Positions 1 through 8,325 of a stretch of 37,178 nucleotides of DNA are shown one piece after another. The position numbers and the translations under genes are program-made. The DNA comes from an uncultured Oscillospiraceae bacterium. GTDB taxonomy: Bacteria; Bacillota; Clostridia; Oscillospirales; Oscillospiraceae. The stretch spans positions 1-37,178 of the forward strand of contig CAJUPG010000009.1 of the NCBI GenBank assembly GCA_910588455.1. Reading direction: 5' to 3'. How positions within the stretch are numbered: the stretch's first letter is position 1; each line of letters starts with the position of its first letter. Below the pieces are notes generated by a model, which had not been told where the DNA came from, did no database searches, and worked only from the letters and a program-made list of their open reading frames with translations.

Positions 1-408
1 CGCGCCGATGGCGTGGAAGTCCCCGGTGAAGTGGAGGTTGATGTCCTCCATGGGAATCACCTGGGCGTAGCCGCCCCCGGCCGCACCCCCCTTGATGCCG
101 AACACCGGCCCCAGAGAGGGCTCCCGCAGGGCCACGTTGACCCGCTTGCCGATCCGGCTCAGACCGTCGGCCAGCCCCACAGAGGTGGTGGTTTTGCCCT
201 CCCCGGCGGGGGTGGGGGTGATGGCGGTGACCAGAATCAGCTTGCCGTCGGGGGCGCTGGTCTCGTTGAGCAGCCGGTAGTCGATTTTTGCCTTGCTGCT
301 GCCATAGAGCTCCAGATACTTTGCGTCTACGCCGGCCCGGGCGGCGATGTCCGCGATGGGCTGAGGGGTGTGCTCCTGGGCGATTTCAATGTCCGATTTC
401 ATTGCCAT
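1..408 (-). CDS. fhs: Formate--tetrahydrofolate ligase, N-terminal part (cut by window edge)
   Basis: The first 136 codons of a formate-tetrahydrofolate ligase, the cytosolic enzyme that uses ATP to join formate to tetrahydrofolate and make 10-formyl-THF for one-carbon metabolism. The family P-loop PTPAGEGKT is at residues 65-73, followed by the conserved stretch GLADGLSRIGK and then LREPSLGPVFGIKGGAAGGG. The C-terminal three quarters lie outside the window. The ATG at 408 is preferred over the in-frame ATG at 402 because AGGAGG lies 9 bases before it. The start lies inside the 3' end of mfd (23-base overlap in another frame), so the two genes are probably co-transcribed and translationally coupled. 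Identity is firm from the motifs. Confidence 0.95.
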   Translation of the reverse strand, partial: MAMKSDIEIAQEHTPQPIADIAARAGVDAKYLELYGSSKAKIDYRLLNETSAPDGKLILVTAITPTPAGEGKTTTSVGLADGLSRIGKRVNVALREPSLGPVFGIKGGAAGGGYAQVIPMEDINLHFTGDFHAIGA

Positions 409-3400
409 TTTTCTCTTCCTCCTGTGTATGAATAAATTCCAGATCTGCAATCAGTTTTTCCGCGCACCGCAGGGCGTCGTCCTTGCTCCGCAGGCGCAGG
501 GCCAGATAGGGCTTTTCTCCGGCGGAGAAAAGCAGGCGGTTTTTGTAGTGCTCCAGGCCGCACAGCGCCCCCACCCGCCGCAGGTCAAATTTCGGCGCGG
601 CGAAGAGCAGGCTGCCGTTTTTCTGAGAAATTTCTCCAATGCCCTGCCGGGCGGCCCGGTCCCGGAGCAGGGCCACGGAGATCAGGTTGTTCACCGCCCG
701 GGGGGGCTCGCCGTAGCGGTCGATGAGCTCGTCCACCAGCTCGTCCGCCTCCTCCTCCCCCCGAATCCGGGCAATGCGCCGGTACAGGTCCATCCGCTGC
801 TCCGGGGCGGGGACGTATTTTTCGGGGATGTTGGCGGATACGGCGAAGTCAGCGGCACACTCGCTCTGGGCGGGGAGCTCCTTGCCCTGCTCCGTGAGCA
901 CCGCCTCCTCCAGCAGCTTCAGATACATATCGTAGCCCACGCTGAGCATGAAGCCCGACTGCTCCGCCCCCAGCACGTTGCCCGCCCCCCGGATTTCCAG
1001 ATCCCGCATGGCGATTTTGAACCCGGAACCGAACTCGGCAAATTCCCGGATGGCGGACAGGCGCTTGGCGGAGACCTCCGTCAGGACCTTGCCCCGGCGG
1101 TAGGTCAGGTAGGCGAAGGCCCGGCGGCTGGACCGGCCCACCCGGCCCCGGAGCTGATGGAGCTGGGACAGGCCCATCCGGTCGGCGTTTTCAATAATCA
1201 GGGTATTGGCGTTGGGCAGGTCGATGCCCGTCTCGATGATGGTGGTGCAGACCAGCACGTTGATCTCCCCGTCGGTCATGCGGCTCATTACGTTGTCGAT
1301 GGCCTCCTGGCTCATGCGGCCGTGGGCCACCCCCACCGCCGCCCCCTCCCCCAGCATGGTTTGCAGCCGGGCGGCGGTGCGGTCGATGGTCTCAATCTGG
1401 TTGTGGAGGTAGTACACCTGCCCCCCCCGCTCCAGCTCCCGGCGCATGGCGTCCCCCAGAATGCCCCAGTCGTGCTCCAGCACATAGGTCTGTACCGGCC
1501 GGCGGCCGGTGGGGGGTTCCTCCAGGGTGGACATATCCCGGATGCCGGACATGGCCATGTTGAGGGTCCGGGGGATGGGGGTGGCGGACAGGGTGAGCAC
1601 GTCCACCTGCCGGAAGTTTTCCTTCAGCTTTTCTTTGTGGGCCACCCCGAAGCGCTGTTCCTCGTCTACCACCAGCAGCCCCAGGTCCTTGAATTTCACA
1701 TCTTTATTGAACAGCCGGTGGGTGCCGATCAGCAAATCCACCTGCCCCTCCTCCACCCGGCGCAGGGTCTCCTTCATCTGGGCGGGGGTGCGGAACCGGG
1801 ACACCACATCCACGTTCACCGGGTACTGGGAGAACCGGCGCAGGGCGTTGAGGTAGTGCTGCCGGGCCAGCACGGTGGTGGGCACTAAAATGGCCGCCTG
1901 CTTGTTGTCCAGCACGCACTTCATAATGGCCCGGAAGGCCACCTCCGTCTTGCCATAGCCCACGTCGCCGCAGAGCAGCCGGTCCATGGGGACAGGGCGC
2001 TCCATGTCCCCCTTGATTTCCTCAATGCACCGCAGCTGGTCCTCGGTCTCCGCGTACTCAAACTGGCCCTCAAATTCCCGCTGCCAGGGGGAATCCGGGG
2101 AGAAGGCGAAGCCGGGCTGGCGCTGGCGCTGGGCGTAGAGCTGGACCAGCCCCTTGGCCAGGTCCTTCACCGCCCGGCGGGCCTTGGTCTTGGCCTTTTC
2201 CCACTCGGTCCCCCCCAGACGGGACAGCTTTTTGGTCTCCTGGGCGTCCTCGCCGCCGCCGATGTATTTGGACACCAGATCCAGCTGGGTGGCCGGGACA
2301 TACAGCACGTCGCTGCCGGCGTAGGCGATCTGGACATAGTCCTTCTGGACCCCGTCCACCTCCATCTTGGTCATGCCCACATAGCGGCCCACCCCGTGGT
2401 GCTCATGGACCACCAGATCCCCAGGGGACAGGTCCGCGTAAGACTTCAGCCTCTGGCGGCTGGAGGAATCCCGCCGGGGGCGGGCTTTTTTCACTGGGGC
2501 GGCGGAGCCCTCGGTAAGCAGGGCCAGCTTCAGGTCGGGCCACTCCATCCCGGCGGACAGCCCGCCGGTGGTGATAAGAATCTGGCCCGGACCGGGCATT
2601 TTCTCCAGCTTGAAGGTGACCGCGGAGCGGATCTTCTGTTCCCGCAGGGCGGCCTGCAAATGGAGGGCCCTCTGGTTTCCGGCGGTGAGCACCACGCAGC
2701 CGAAGCCGTTTTTCTGATAATCCGCCAAATCCTGTACCGCCGTGTCCAGATTGGCGGAAAAGCTGGGCAGCTGCTTGACCAGGGCGGACAGGATGGCCCG
2801 GGGGGGAACCGGGTAGCCCGAGCGGCTGAAGGAGTCCAGATAGACCAGGGGCCACCGGGTAAGTCCCTCCATCAGCCGGGGGAAGGGGAGGGTAAGCTCC
2901 CCGCAGTCCCCGTCCAGCTCCCCCCGTTCCAGCAGGGTGGTTATGTCCTCGTCCATCTGCCACTGCCAGCTCCGGGCCCGCTCCGCCACCCGGCTGCTCT
3001 CGCACAGCAGCACACAGGCCTCCGGAGGCAGGTAGTCCGCCGCCGTGGCCATTTGGGGGCAGATTTTGGGCAGGTAGCGGTCTGCGGCAAAGGGACCCTC
3101 CGCCGCGGGCAGAGAGGCCAGCCCCCCGGGAGCCAGATGGGGCAGGCTCTCGGCGGCGGGGAGGATGGACGTACGCTCCACGTTGTGGGTCCGGCGCTGG
3201 GTGGCCGGGTCGAAGGTCCCCATGGCGTCCACCTCGTCCCCAAAGAAGTCGATGCGCACAGGCTGCTCCATCCCCGGGGAGAATACGTCCACAATGCCCC
3301 CCCGCATAGCGAACTGGCCCACCCCCTCCACCTGGTCGCAGCGGGTGTAGCCGGCGGCGGTGAGAAAGTCCGCCAGCCGGCCGGGGTCGTAGTTCTGGCC

Positions 3401-3829
3401 GGGGGCCAGCTCCAGACGGGCCCGGTCCAGGGTGGCCGGGTCCAGGGTGCGCTGGAGCAGGCTCTCAATGGTGGCCACCAGGAAGGGGGCCTCATTTTTT
3501 TGCAGCCGGGCGAACAGGGCCAGCCGCCGCTGCTCCCACTGGTGGGAGACGGTCATGCCGCTGTGGAAGTTGAAGGGCCGGGCGCACAGGATGGGGGCGG
3601 TCTGCCCGGTGAGGGCGGTCAGATCCTGGGCCAGCCGTTCGGCCTCCCCTTCGTCGGCGCACACCAGCACCACGGGGAACCCGGTTTCCCGGCCCAGGGC
3701 GGCGGCCAGACAGGCCCGGTGGATGGCGGACAGGCCGGACAGGGCGGCGGGACAGCGGCCGCTGTCGATTACGGCCAGCAGCTCTTGCAGCAGGGGGCCC
3801 TGGGCCAGCGCCTGGAGCAGCGGTTCCAT
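386..3829 (-). CDS. mfd: Transcription-repair coupling factor Mfd
   Basis: A 1147-residue SF2 translocase that removes RNA polymerase stalled at DNA lesions and recruits UvrA. Full family length. The N-terminal UvrB-like module lies at about 20-350. The RNA polymerase interaction domain starts near residue 465 (SPGDLVVHEHHGVGRYVGM). The motor domain has Walker A GDVGYGKT at 621-628, the DEEQ box at 722-725 and motif III SAT at 748-750. The TRCF C-terminal domain follows, including the stretch VPAPEQRMDLYRRIA. GAGGAGGA precedes the ATG, and a TTGACG-N18-TATACT promoter lies just upstream. The 3' end overlaps the fhs start. The upstream gtrA-like gene is separated by a terminator, so mfd-fhs is its own unit. 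Confidence 0.98.
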   Translation of the reverse strand: MEPLLQALAQGPLLQELLAVIDSGRCPAALSGLSAIHRACLAAALGRETGFPVVLVCADEGEAERLAQDLTALTGQTAPILCARPFNFHSGMTVSHQWEQRRLALFARLQKNEAPFLVATIESLLQRTLDPATLDRARLELAPGQNYDPGRLADFLTAAGYTRCDQVEGVGQFAMRGGIVDVFSPGMEQPVRIDFFGDEVDAMGTFDPATQRRTHNVERTSILPAAESLPHLAPGGLASLPAAEGPFAADRYLPKICPQMATAADYLPPEACVLLCESSRVAERARSWQWQMDEDITTLLERGELDGDCGELTLPFPRLMEGLTRWPLVYLDSFSRSGYPVPPRAILSALVKQLPSFSANLDTAVQDLADYQKNGFGCVVLTAGNQRALHLQAALREQKIRSAVTFKLEKMPGPGQILITTGGLSAGMEWPDLKLALLTEGSAAPVKKARPRRDSSSRQRLKSYADLSPGDLVVHEHHGVGRYVGMTKMEVDGVQKDYVQIAYAGSDVLYVPATQLDLVSKYIGGGEDAQETKKLSRLGGTEWEKAKTKARRAVKDLAKGLVQLYAQRQRQPGFAFSPDSPWQREFEGQFEYAETEDQLRCIEEIKGDMERPVPMDRLLCGDVGYGKTEVAFRAIMKCVLDNKQAAILVPTTVLARQHYLNALRRFSQYPVNVDVVSRFRTPAQMKETLRRVEEGQVDLLIGTHRLFNKDVKFKDLGLLVVDEEQRFGVAHKEKLKENFRQVDVLTLSATPIPRTLNMAMSGIRDMSTLEEPPTGRRPVQTYVLEHDWGILGDAMRRELERGGQVYYLHNQIETIDRTAARLQTMLGEGAAVGVAHGRMSQEAIDNVMSRMTDGEINVLVCTTIIETGIDLPNANTLIIENADRMGLSQLHQLRGRVGRSSRRAFAYLTYRRGKVLTEVSAKRLSAIREFAEFGSGFKIAMRDLEIRGAGNVLGAEQSGFMLSVGYDMYLKLLEEAVLTEQGKELPAQSECAADFAVSANIPEKYVPAPEQRMDLYRRIARIRGEEEADELVDELIDRYGEPPRAVNNLISVALLRDRAARQGIGEISQKNGSLLFAAPKFDLRRVGALCGLEHYKNRLLFSAGEKPYLALRLRSKDDALRCAEKLIADLEFIHTQEEEKNGNEIGH

Positions 3830-3863
3830 GGCGGTCTCCTCCTCTCGAACATGATTTGGATTT

Positions 3864-3893
3864 AGTATACAGGAAATTCTTGCCCAGCGTCAA
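3864..3893 (-). promoter_or_regulatory. Sigma-A promoter of mfd-fhs
   Basis: On the minus strand a -35 TTGACG (3888-3893) is separated by 18 bases from a -10 TATACT (3864-3869). It lies 35 bases before the mfd start codon and downstream of the terminator of the preceding gene, so it should drive mfd and fhs independently of the glycosidase unit. Confidence 0.75.
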
Positions 3894-3907
3894 GGGGAAA
3901 AGAGGGA

Positions 3908-3937
3908 AAAGCGGCGCGTCGGATGACGCGCCGCTTT
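3908..3937 (-). terminator. Rho-independent terminator after the gtrA-like gene
   Basis: A perfect 13-bp stem (AAAGCGGCGCGTC) with a 4-base loop, followed on the minus strand by the T-rich run TTCCCTCTTTTCCCC. It starts 13 bases past the stop codon of the GtrA-like gene and separates it from the mfd promoter. Confidence 0.85.
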
Positions 3938-3950
3938 CAAAATGCCGGTC

Positions 3951-4499
3951 TTATTTTTGCTCTCCCTCGGGGAAGATAATCTTGTTCACGAAGAAGAAGA
4001 TAATCATGGAGATGCCGCCGTTGAGGACGGTGGTGCCGATGTTATAGATGAAGTCAGGGACAAACAGGCCGGCCACCGCCACCCAGATGCAGTTGATGGA
4101 GTTGACAATGCAGTTGATGATGAGGAAAGCCACCACATACCAGGCGATCTGATAGGCCAGATTGCCCTTGCTGCGAAATACGAAATTGCGCTGGATGGGG
4201 AAGTTGATAATCTCGCCGATGGCCATGGCAATCATATAGGCGCAGAAGTAGCCCAGGCCCCCGTGCTCCACGTCGTAGCCGAAGATGTTCCACTTAAAGG
4301 TCTCGCCGAAGAGGGTCAGGGGGATGCCCGGCCAGCCGAAGTCGATGTGGGACAGGCTGGTGAAGGCGGCGGGCAGGAACTGCAAAATAAAGTATTTAAG
4401 CACCGTAATCAGGTTGCTTACGATGACGAACAGGCCGCCCTCCCGAATCCACTTGGCGGCGGCGGGGTGCTTTTGAGCAAAATCATTCCAGAATTTCAT
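3951..4499 (-). CDS. GtrA-like four-TM membrane protein
   Basis: A 182-residue integral membrane protein with four predicted helices at about 22-44, 82-102, 117-143 and 152-174. The second helix ends in INFPIQRNFVFRSKG, which resembles the NF..qR.wtF motif of GtrA-family proteins, and the fourth ends in the similar FFVNKIIFP. GtrA proteins are thought to move undecaprenyl-linked or other sugars across the membrane. The family assignment is by motif and helix pattern only. The gene begins 7 bases after the stop of the GH3 glycosidase, so the two are almost certainly co-transcribed, which points to a role in handling a glycoside or glycolipid. A strong terminator follows. The substrate is unknown. 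Confidence 0.7.
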   Translation of the reverse strand: MKFWNDFAQKHPAAAKWIREGGLFVIVSNLITVLKYFILQFLPAAFTSLSHIDFGWPGIPLTLFGETFKWNIFGYDVEHGGLGYFCAYMIAMAIGEIINFPIQRNFVFRSKGNLAYQIAWYVVAFLIINCIVNSINCIWVAVAGLFVPDFIYNIGTTVLNGGISMIIFFFVNKIIFPEGEQK

Positions 4500-4506
4500 G
4501 TCGCAA

Positions 4507-6924
4507 TCACTCCCATTTTTTTGCGGTTTTGTGCAGCTTGCCCGAGCGGGAGAAGCCGCCGATGACGGCCCCCACGCCCTTGAAGAAATGGCCGTTGACC
4601 ACGGTGAGAATCCCCTGGGCCATCTCCATAGTGCAGATGCCGCCGGTCATTTTCGCAATGGCCCGGAAGGGCATATTGTAGTTGAACATCAGGTTCAGGT
4701 TGGGCTCGCCCTTTTCGATGCTCTTGTTGAGGAAATGGGTCAAAATCTTATAGGCCAGCCGGGCCAGTCCGCTCTTGGCATAGTACATCTGGCACAGGGC
4801 GTCGTTCATCTCCAGGGTGCCGCTCCAGCTGCCGTCGGGGATGGGGCGGCCCAGAAGGGTCTCGAACTCCCGGTCGGACACGGCCTTGATTGTCCCGGCG
4901 CTGTAGCTGGGCAGGTCGGATTTGTTCCAGGGGATGGGGGCGCCGCTGTCCGCCACGGCCACGCTGCCGGACAGCCTGATGTCCGCCACAGAGGCCCCGA
5001 TCAAAATCTGATACTCGCCGCCCTCCACCTCAAACCGGTTGGTTTTTACGTTGAAGTAGCGGAACGCCTTGTCGTCCAGGGGGATGGTCACTGTCTTGCT
5101 CTCCCCGGCCTTTAAGAATACTTTCCGGAATCCCTTCAGCTCTTTCGCCGGACGGTATACCTGGCCGGAGGGCTTGGAGACATACAGCTGGGCGATCTCC
5201 GCGCCGTCCATCCGGCCGGTATTTTTCAGGGTGAAGCGGACCTCCTCCTGGGAGACCTGCAAATCGGAATACGCAAAAGTGGTGTAGCTCAAACCGAATC
5301 CAAAGGGGAATAATACGGGGATATTCGCCGTTTCGTAATAGCGGTAGCCCACATACAGACCCTCACGGTACTCGGCGCTGCGCTGCTTGGAGGGGAAATA
5401 GGGGGCGGAGGGCACGTCCTCATACTTCAGCGGATAGCTCTCCGCCAGCTTGCCGCAGGGGTTCAGCTCCCCCAGAATGACCTTCAGCACGGAGGAGGCT
5501 CCCGCCTGGCCGCACAGATAGCCGTGGACCAGGGCCTTGCACTTGGGCAGCCAGGGCATTTCCACGGCGGACCCGGCGGACATCACCGCCACCACGTTGG
5601 AATTCACGGCGCTGACGGCGTCCAGCAGGTCGATCTGGCTCTGGGGCAGGCGCATATGGGTCCGGTCCAGGCCCTCGGACTCGCTGATCTCGTCCAGGCC
5701 GATGTACAGCAGGACAATTTCCGCCTTTTGGGCCAGCTCCACGGCCTTGCGCCGCAGCTCCGGGTCCCCGGGGCCGGAGCGGGGGTAGCCCGGCTCAAAG
5801 CCGGCCACATTCAGGCCGAAGCCGCCAATCACGTCGATGGCGTTGTCCAGTCTGGTGGGGTTGACCACAGAGGAGCCGGCCCCCTGATACCGGGCCTTCT
5901 GGGCAAACTCCCCGATAACCGCCACCTGGGCTCCCTTTTGCAGGGGGAGGATGTCGTTTTCGTTCTTCAGCAGGACGATGGACTCTGCGCAGGCCCGGGC
6001 CGCCATTTCGTGGTGCTTCTCCACATCGAAGGGCTTGCCCTCCTGGTCGTGGATCGCCTTGGTGACCGGAAGGATTACATCCAGGATTTCATCCACCCGA
6101 ATATCCAGCTGAGATTCGGAAATCCGGTCCGCCTGGACGGCCTGCATCAGCTCCAGGTCGGAGTCGCCGCCGGTGGTGGGCATCTCCAGATGGGAGCCCG
6201 CCCGGACTCCCTCCACGTGGTCGTTGGAGCCCCCCCAGTCGGAGACCACAAAGCCGTCAAAGCCCCACTCCTCCCGGAGGATCTCCTGTAACAGATGGTG
6301 GTTCTCGTTGGCATAGACCCCGTTGACCCGGTTGTAGGAGGACATGATGGAGCGGGTCCTGCCCTCTTTCACGGCGATTTCAAAGCCGGTGAGATAGATT
6401 TCCCGCAAGGTCCGCTCGTCCACCACTGAGTCGGAGGCCATCCGCCGCAGCTCCTGGGAGTTGCAGGCGAAGTGCTTGGGGCAGGCGGCCACGCCGTTGG
6501 CCTGGATGCCCCGGACGTATCCGGCGGCCATTTTGCCCGCCAGATAGGGGTCCTCGGAAAAGTACTCGAAGTTGCGGCCGCACAGGGGGCTGCGCTTGAT
6601 GTTCAGGCCCGGCCCCAGCAGCACACCCACCCCCTGGCTGGCGGCTTCCGTCCCCAGGTGGCGGCCGATCTCCTCCCCCAGCTCCGGATCCCAGGAGTTG
6701 GCGATGGCGGCGGCGGTGGGGAAGCAGGTGGCGGGCAGGGACGGATTCAGGCCCAGCTGATCCCCGGCGCCGTCCTGCCTGCGCACCCCGTGGGGGCCGT
6801 CGGACAGGGTCGTACTGGGGATGTTCAGCCGCTGTACGCTTCGGGTCTGCCAAAAATCCTTTCCGGAGAGGAGATAACATTTTTCTTCCAGTGTCATCTG
6901 TTGGATTACATCTGCGTGTTTCAA
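4507..6924 (-). CDS. Glycoside hydrolase family 3 beta-glucosidase-like enzyme
   Basis: An 805-residue GH3 enzyme, expected to release terminal beta-linked sugars from oligosaccharides or glycosides. The (alpha/beta)8 domain (about 1-300) has DGPHGVR near 42-48, the KHF motif at 150-152 and the catalytic nucleophile Asp229 in VVSDWGG. The alpha/beta sandwich domain follows (about 310-530), then FPFGFGLSYTTF and a fibronectin-III-like domain (about 560-650). There is no signal peptide, so it is probably cytosolic and acts on imported sugars. About 130 residues beyond the Fn3 domain form a C-terminal extension (LARLAYKILTHFLNK, FNYNMPFRAIAKMTGG) that I cannot assign. The acid/base residue was not located with confidence. 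The downstream neighbour is a GtrA-like membrane protein. Confidence 0.93.
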   Translation of the reverse strand: MKHADVIQQMTLEEKCYLLSGKDFWQTRSVQRLNIPSTTLSDGPHGVRRQDGAGDQLGLNPSLPATCFPTAAAIANSWDPELGEEIGRHLGTEAASQGVGVLLGPGLNIKRSPLCGRNFEYFSEDPYLAGKMAAGYVRGIQANGVAACPKHFACNSQELRRMASDSVVDERTLREIYLTGFEIAVKEGRTRSIMSSYNRVNGVYANENHHLLQEILREEWGFDGFVVSDWGGSNDHVEGVRAGSHLEMPTTGGDSDLELMQAVQADRISESQLDIRVDEILDVILPVTKAIHDQEGKPFDVEKHHEMAARACAESIVLLKNENDILPLQKGAQVAVIGEFAQKARYQGAGSSVVNPTRLDNAIDVIGGFGLNVAGFEPGYPRSGPGDPELRRKAVELAQKAEIVLLYIGLDEISESEGLDRTHMRLPQSQIDLLDAVSAVNSNVVAVMSAGSAVEMPWLPKCKALVHGYLCGQAGASSVLKVILGELNPCGKLAESYPLKYEDVPSAPYFPSKQRSAEYREGLYVGYRYYETANIPVLFPFGFGLSYTTFAYSDLQVSQEEVRFTLKNTGRMDGAEIAQLYVSKPSGQVYRPAKELKGFRKVFLKAGESKTVTIPLDDKAFRYFNVKTNRFEVEGGEYQILIGASVADIRLSGSVAVADSGAPIPWNKSDLPSYSAGTIKAVSDREFETLLGRPIPDGSWSGTLEMNDALCQMYYAKSGLARLAYKILTHFLNKSIEKGEPNLNLMFNYNMPFRAIAKMTGGICTMEMAQGILTVVNGHFFKGVGAVIGGFSRSGKLHKTAKKWE

Positions 6925-6954
6925 GGGGATTCCCTCCTAAGCTATGATAAAGGT

Positions 6955-6963
6955 ATTATAGCA
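6955..6963 (-). promoter_or_regulatory. Extended -10 promoter of the GH3 unit
   Basis: The minus strand reads TGCTATAAT, a consensus -10 with the TGn extension, 31 bases before the GH3 start codon. No good -35 is seen at 16-18 bases, which suits an extended -10 promoter that may need an activator. Confidence 0.6.
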
Positions 6964-7018
6964 CGCAATTTTTCCCCCGGCGCATTGTCCCCGCAAACTG
7001 TCTGGTTTCGCGGCTAAA

Positions 7019-7038
7019 TTGCATAAAGCATTATGCAA
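7019..7038. promoter_or_regulatory. Inverted repeat, possible operator
   Basis: A perfect dyad TTGCATAA-AGCA-TTATGCAA (8-bp arms, 4-base centre) in the 232-base divergent region between the GH3 gene and the aldo/keto reductase. It lies 56-83 bases upstream of the GH3 -10 box and about 57 bases before the other gene's -35. The position suits an activator or repressor site for the GH3 unit. The protein that would bind it is unknown. Confidence 0.4.
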
Positions 7039-7094
7039 AAATAACAAAAAATGGGGGCTGATATTTGGCATTTCACCAGTTTTCAAGTTTTCTC

Positions 7095-7125
7095 TTGACT
7101 TGGACCCTACTCCATGTGGTAAAAA
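7095..7125 (+). promoter_or_regulatory. MerR-type promoter of the Fe-S aldo/keto reductase
   Basis: A -35 TTGACT (7095-7100) and a weak -10 TAAAAA (7120-7125) are separated by 19 bases. The near-palindrome ACTTGGA-CCCTAC-TCCATGT (7098-7117) starts inside the -35 box. A long 19-base spacer with a dyad overlapping the -35 is the hallmark of promoters controlled by MerR-family activators, which untwist the spacer. No merR gene lies in this window. Confidence 0.6.
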
Positions 7126-7156
7126 AAGAAACAAGTATTGTTTTGGAGGGATTTGA

Positions 7157-8284
7157 ATGATTTACCGGAATTTTCAAACAGGGGAGCTGCCCCTGCTGGG
7201 GCTGGGATGTATGCGCCTGCCGGTGCTGGACGGGGACGACAGCAAAATCGACGAAGGAGCGGCCTTCGCCCTGGTGGACCGGGCCATGGAGCGGGGAATC
7301 CGGTACTATGACACCGCCTGGGGTTACCACGGCGGCAACTCGGAGCTGGCCATAGGCCGGGCCCTGAAACGCCATCCCCGGGAGAAGTTTTACCTGGCGG
7401 ACAAGTTCCCCGGCTACGACCTGGCCAATATGGACAAGGTGGCGGAGATTTTCCCCAAGCAGCTGGAGAAATGCCAGGTGGATTATTTTGATTTCTACCT
7501 GTTCCATAATGTGTGCGAGATGAATATCGACGCTTATCTGGACCCCAAATACGGCGTCCACGACTATCTGCTTCGCCAGAAGGAGAGCGGGCGGATCCGG
7601 CACCTGGGCTTCTCCGCCCACGGCAGCACGGCGGTGATGGAGCGTTTTCTGGAGGCATATGGCAAGGATATGGAGTTCTGCCAGATTCAGCTGAACTATC
7701 TGGACTGGTCCTTCCAGGACGCGAAAGCCAAGGCAGAGCTGCTCCGGGCCTGGAATATCCCCATTTGGGTGATGGAGCCCCTCCGGGGCGGGCGGCTGGC
7801 CCAGCTGCCCGGCGAATATGCCGCCCGGCTCCAGGCCCTGCGGCCGGAGGAATCCGTTCCCGCCTGGGCGTTCCGCTTTCTCCAGAGCATCCCCGGTGTG
7901 GCTATGATTTTGTCCGGGATGTCCACGATGGAACAGCTGGAGGAAAACCTCCAGACCTTTGAGGCGGAACGGCCCCTCGACGGGAAGGAGACGGAGACCC
8001 TGCTGGCGGCGGCCGGCGAGATGCTGGCCCAAAAGCAGGTCCCCTGCACCGCCTGCCGCTATTGCGTGAGCCACTGTCCCCAGGGGCTGGATATCCCCTG
8101 GCTGCTGGGGCTGTACAACGAGCACAGCTTCACCGGCGGCGGGTTCCTGGCTCCCATGGCCCTGATGTCTCAGCCCAAGGAGAAGCATCCGGACGCCTGC
8201 GTGGGCTGCCGCAGCTGTGAGGCGGTGTGCCCCCAGCAGATCAAGATTTCCGAAGCCCTGGCGGATTTTGCCGGGCTGCTGTAA
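7157..8284 (+). CDS. Aldo/keto reductase with C-terminal 2x[4Fe-4S] domain
   Basis: A 375-residue NAD(P)H-dependent oxidoreductase of the ferredoxin-linked aldo/keto reductase group common in anaerobic Firmicutes. The TIM-barrel tetrad is visible as Asp52, Tyr57, Lys83 and His117. The C-terminal domain carries two cysteine sets, C297-C300-C303-C307 and C348-C351-C354-C358, each ending in CP, typical of two [4Fe-4S] clusters. GGAGGG lies 6 bases before the ATG. The gene stands alone: a MerR-type promoter lies upstream and a strong hairpin terminator follows the stop. This suggests induction by an aldehyde, electrophile or other small molecule. The substrate cannot be told from sequence. A second copy of the same architecture lies at 28772-29953. 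Confidence 0.93.
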   Translation: MIYRNFQTGELPLLGLGCMRLPVLDGDDSKIDEGAAFALVDRAMERGIRYYDTAWGYHGGNSELAIGRALKRHPREKFYLADKFPGYDLANMDKVAEIFPKQLEKCQVDYFDFYLFHNVCEMNIDAYLDPKYGVHDYLLRQKESGRIRHLGFSAHGSTAVMERFLEAYGKDMEFCQIQLNYLDWSFQDAKAKAELLRAWNIPIWVMEPLRGGRLAQLPGEYAARLQALRPEESVPAWAFRFLQSIPGVAMILSGMSTMEQLEENLQTFEAERPLDGKETETLLAAAGEMLAQKQVPCTACRYCVSHCPQGLDIPWLLGLYNEHSFTGGGFLAPMALMSQPKEKHPDACVGCRSCEAVCPQQIKISEALADFAGLL

Positions 8285-8287
8285 ACG

Positions 8288-8325
8288 AAACTGCCCCTCT
8301 ATGCCGGTGCATAGAGGGGCAGTTT
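8288..8325. terminator. Bidirectional terminator
   Basis: A perfect 17-bp stem (left arm 8288-8304, right arm 8309-8325) with loop CGGT, ending in AGTTTT on the plus strand and AGTTTCGTTT on the minus strand. It starts 3 bases after the aldo/keto reductase stop. It touches the stop codon of the converging membrane-protein gene, so it can serve both. Confidence 0.85.

Noticed and set aside
2396..3865. Long plus-strand reading frames opposite mfd, and similar long frames opposite FeoB, gdpP, dnaB-tilS and ftsH
   Set aside because: They are G/P/R/H-rich shadow frames caused by high G+C content, lack ribosome sites and domain motifs, and lie opposite well-identified genes.
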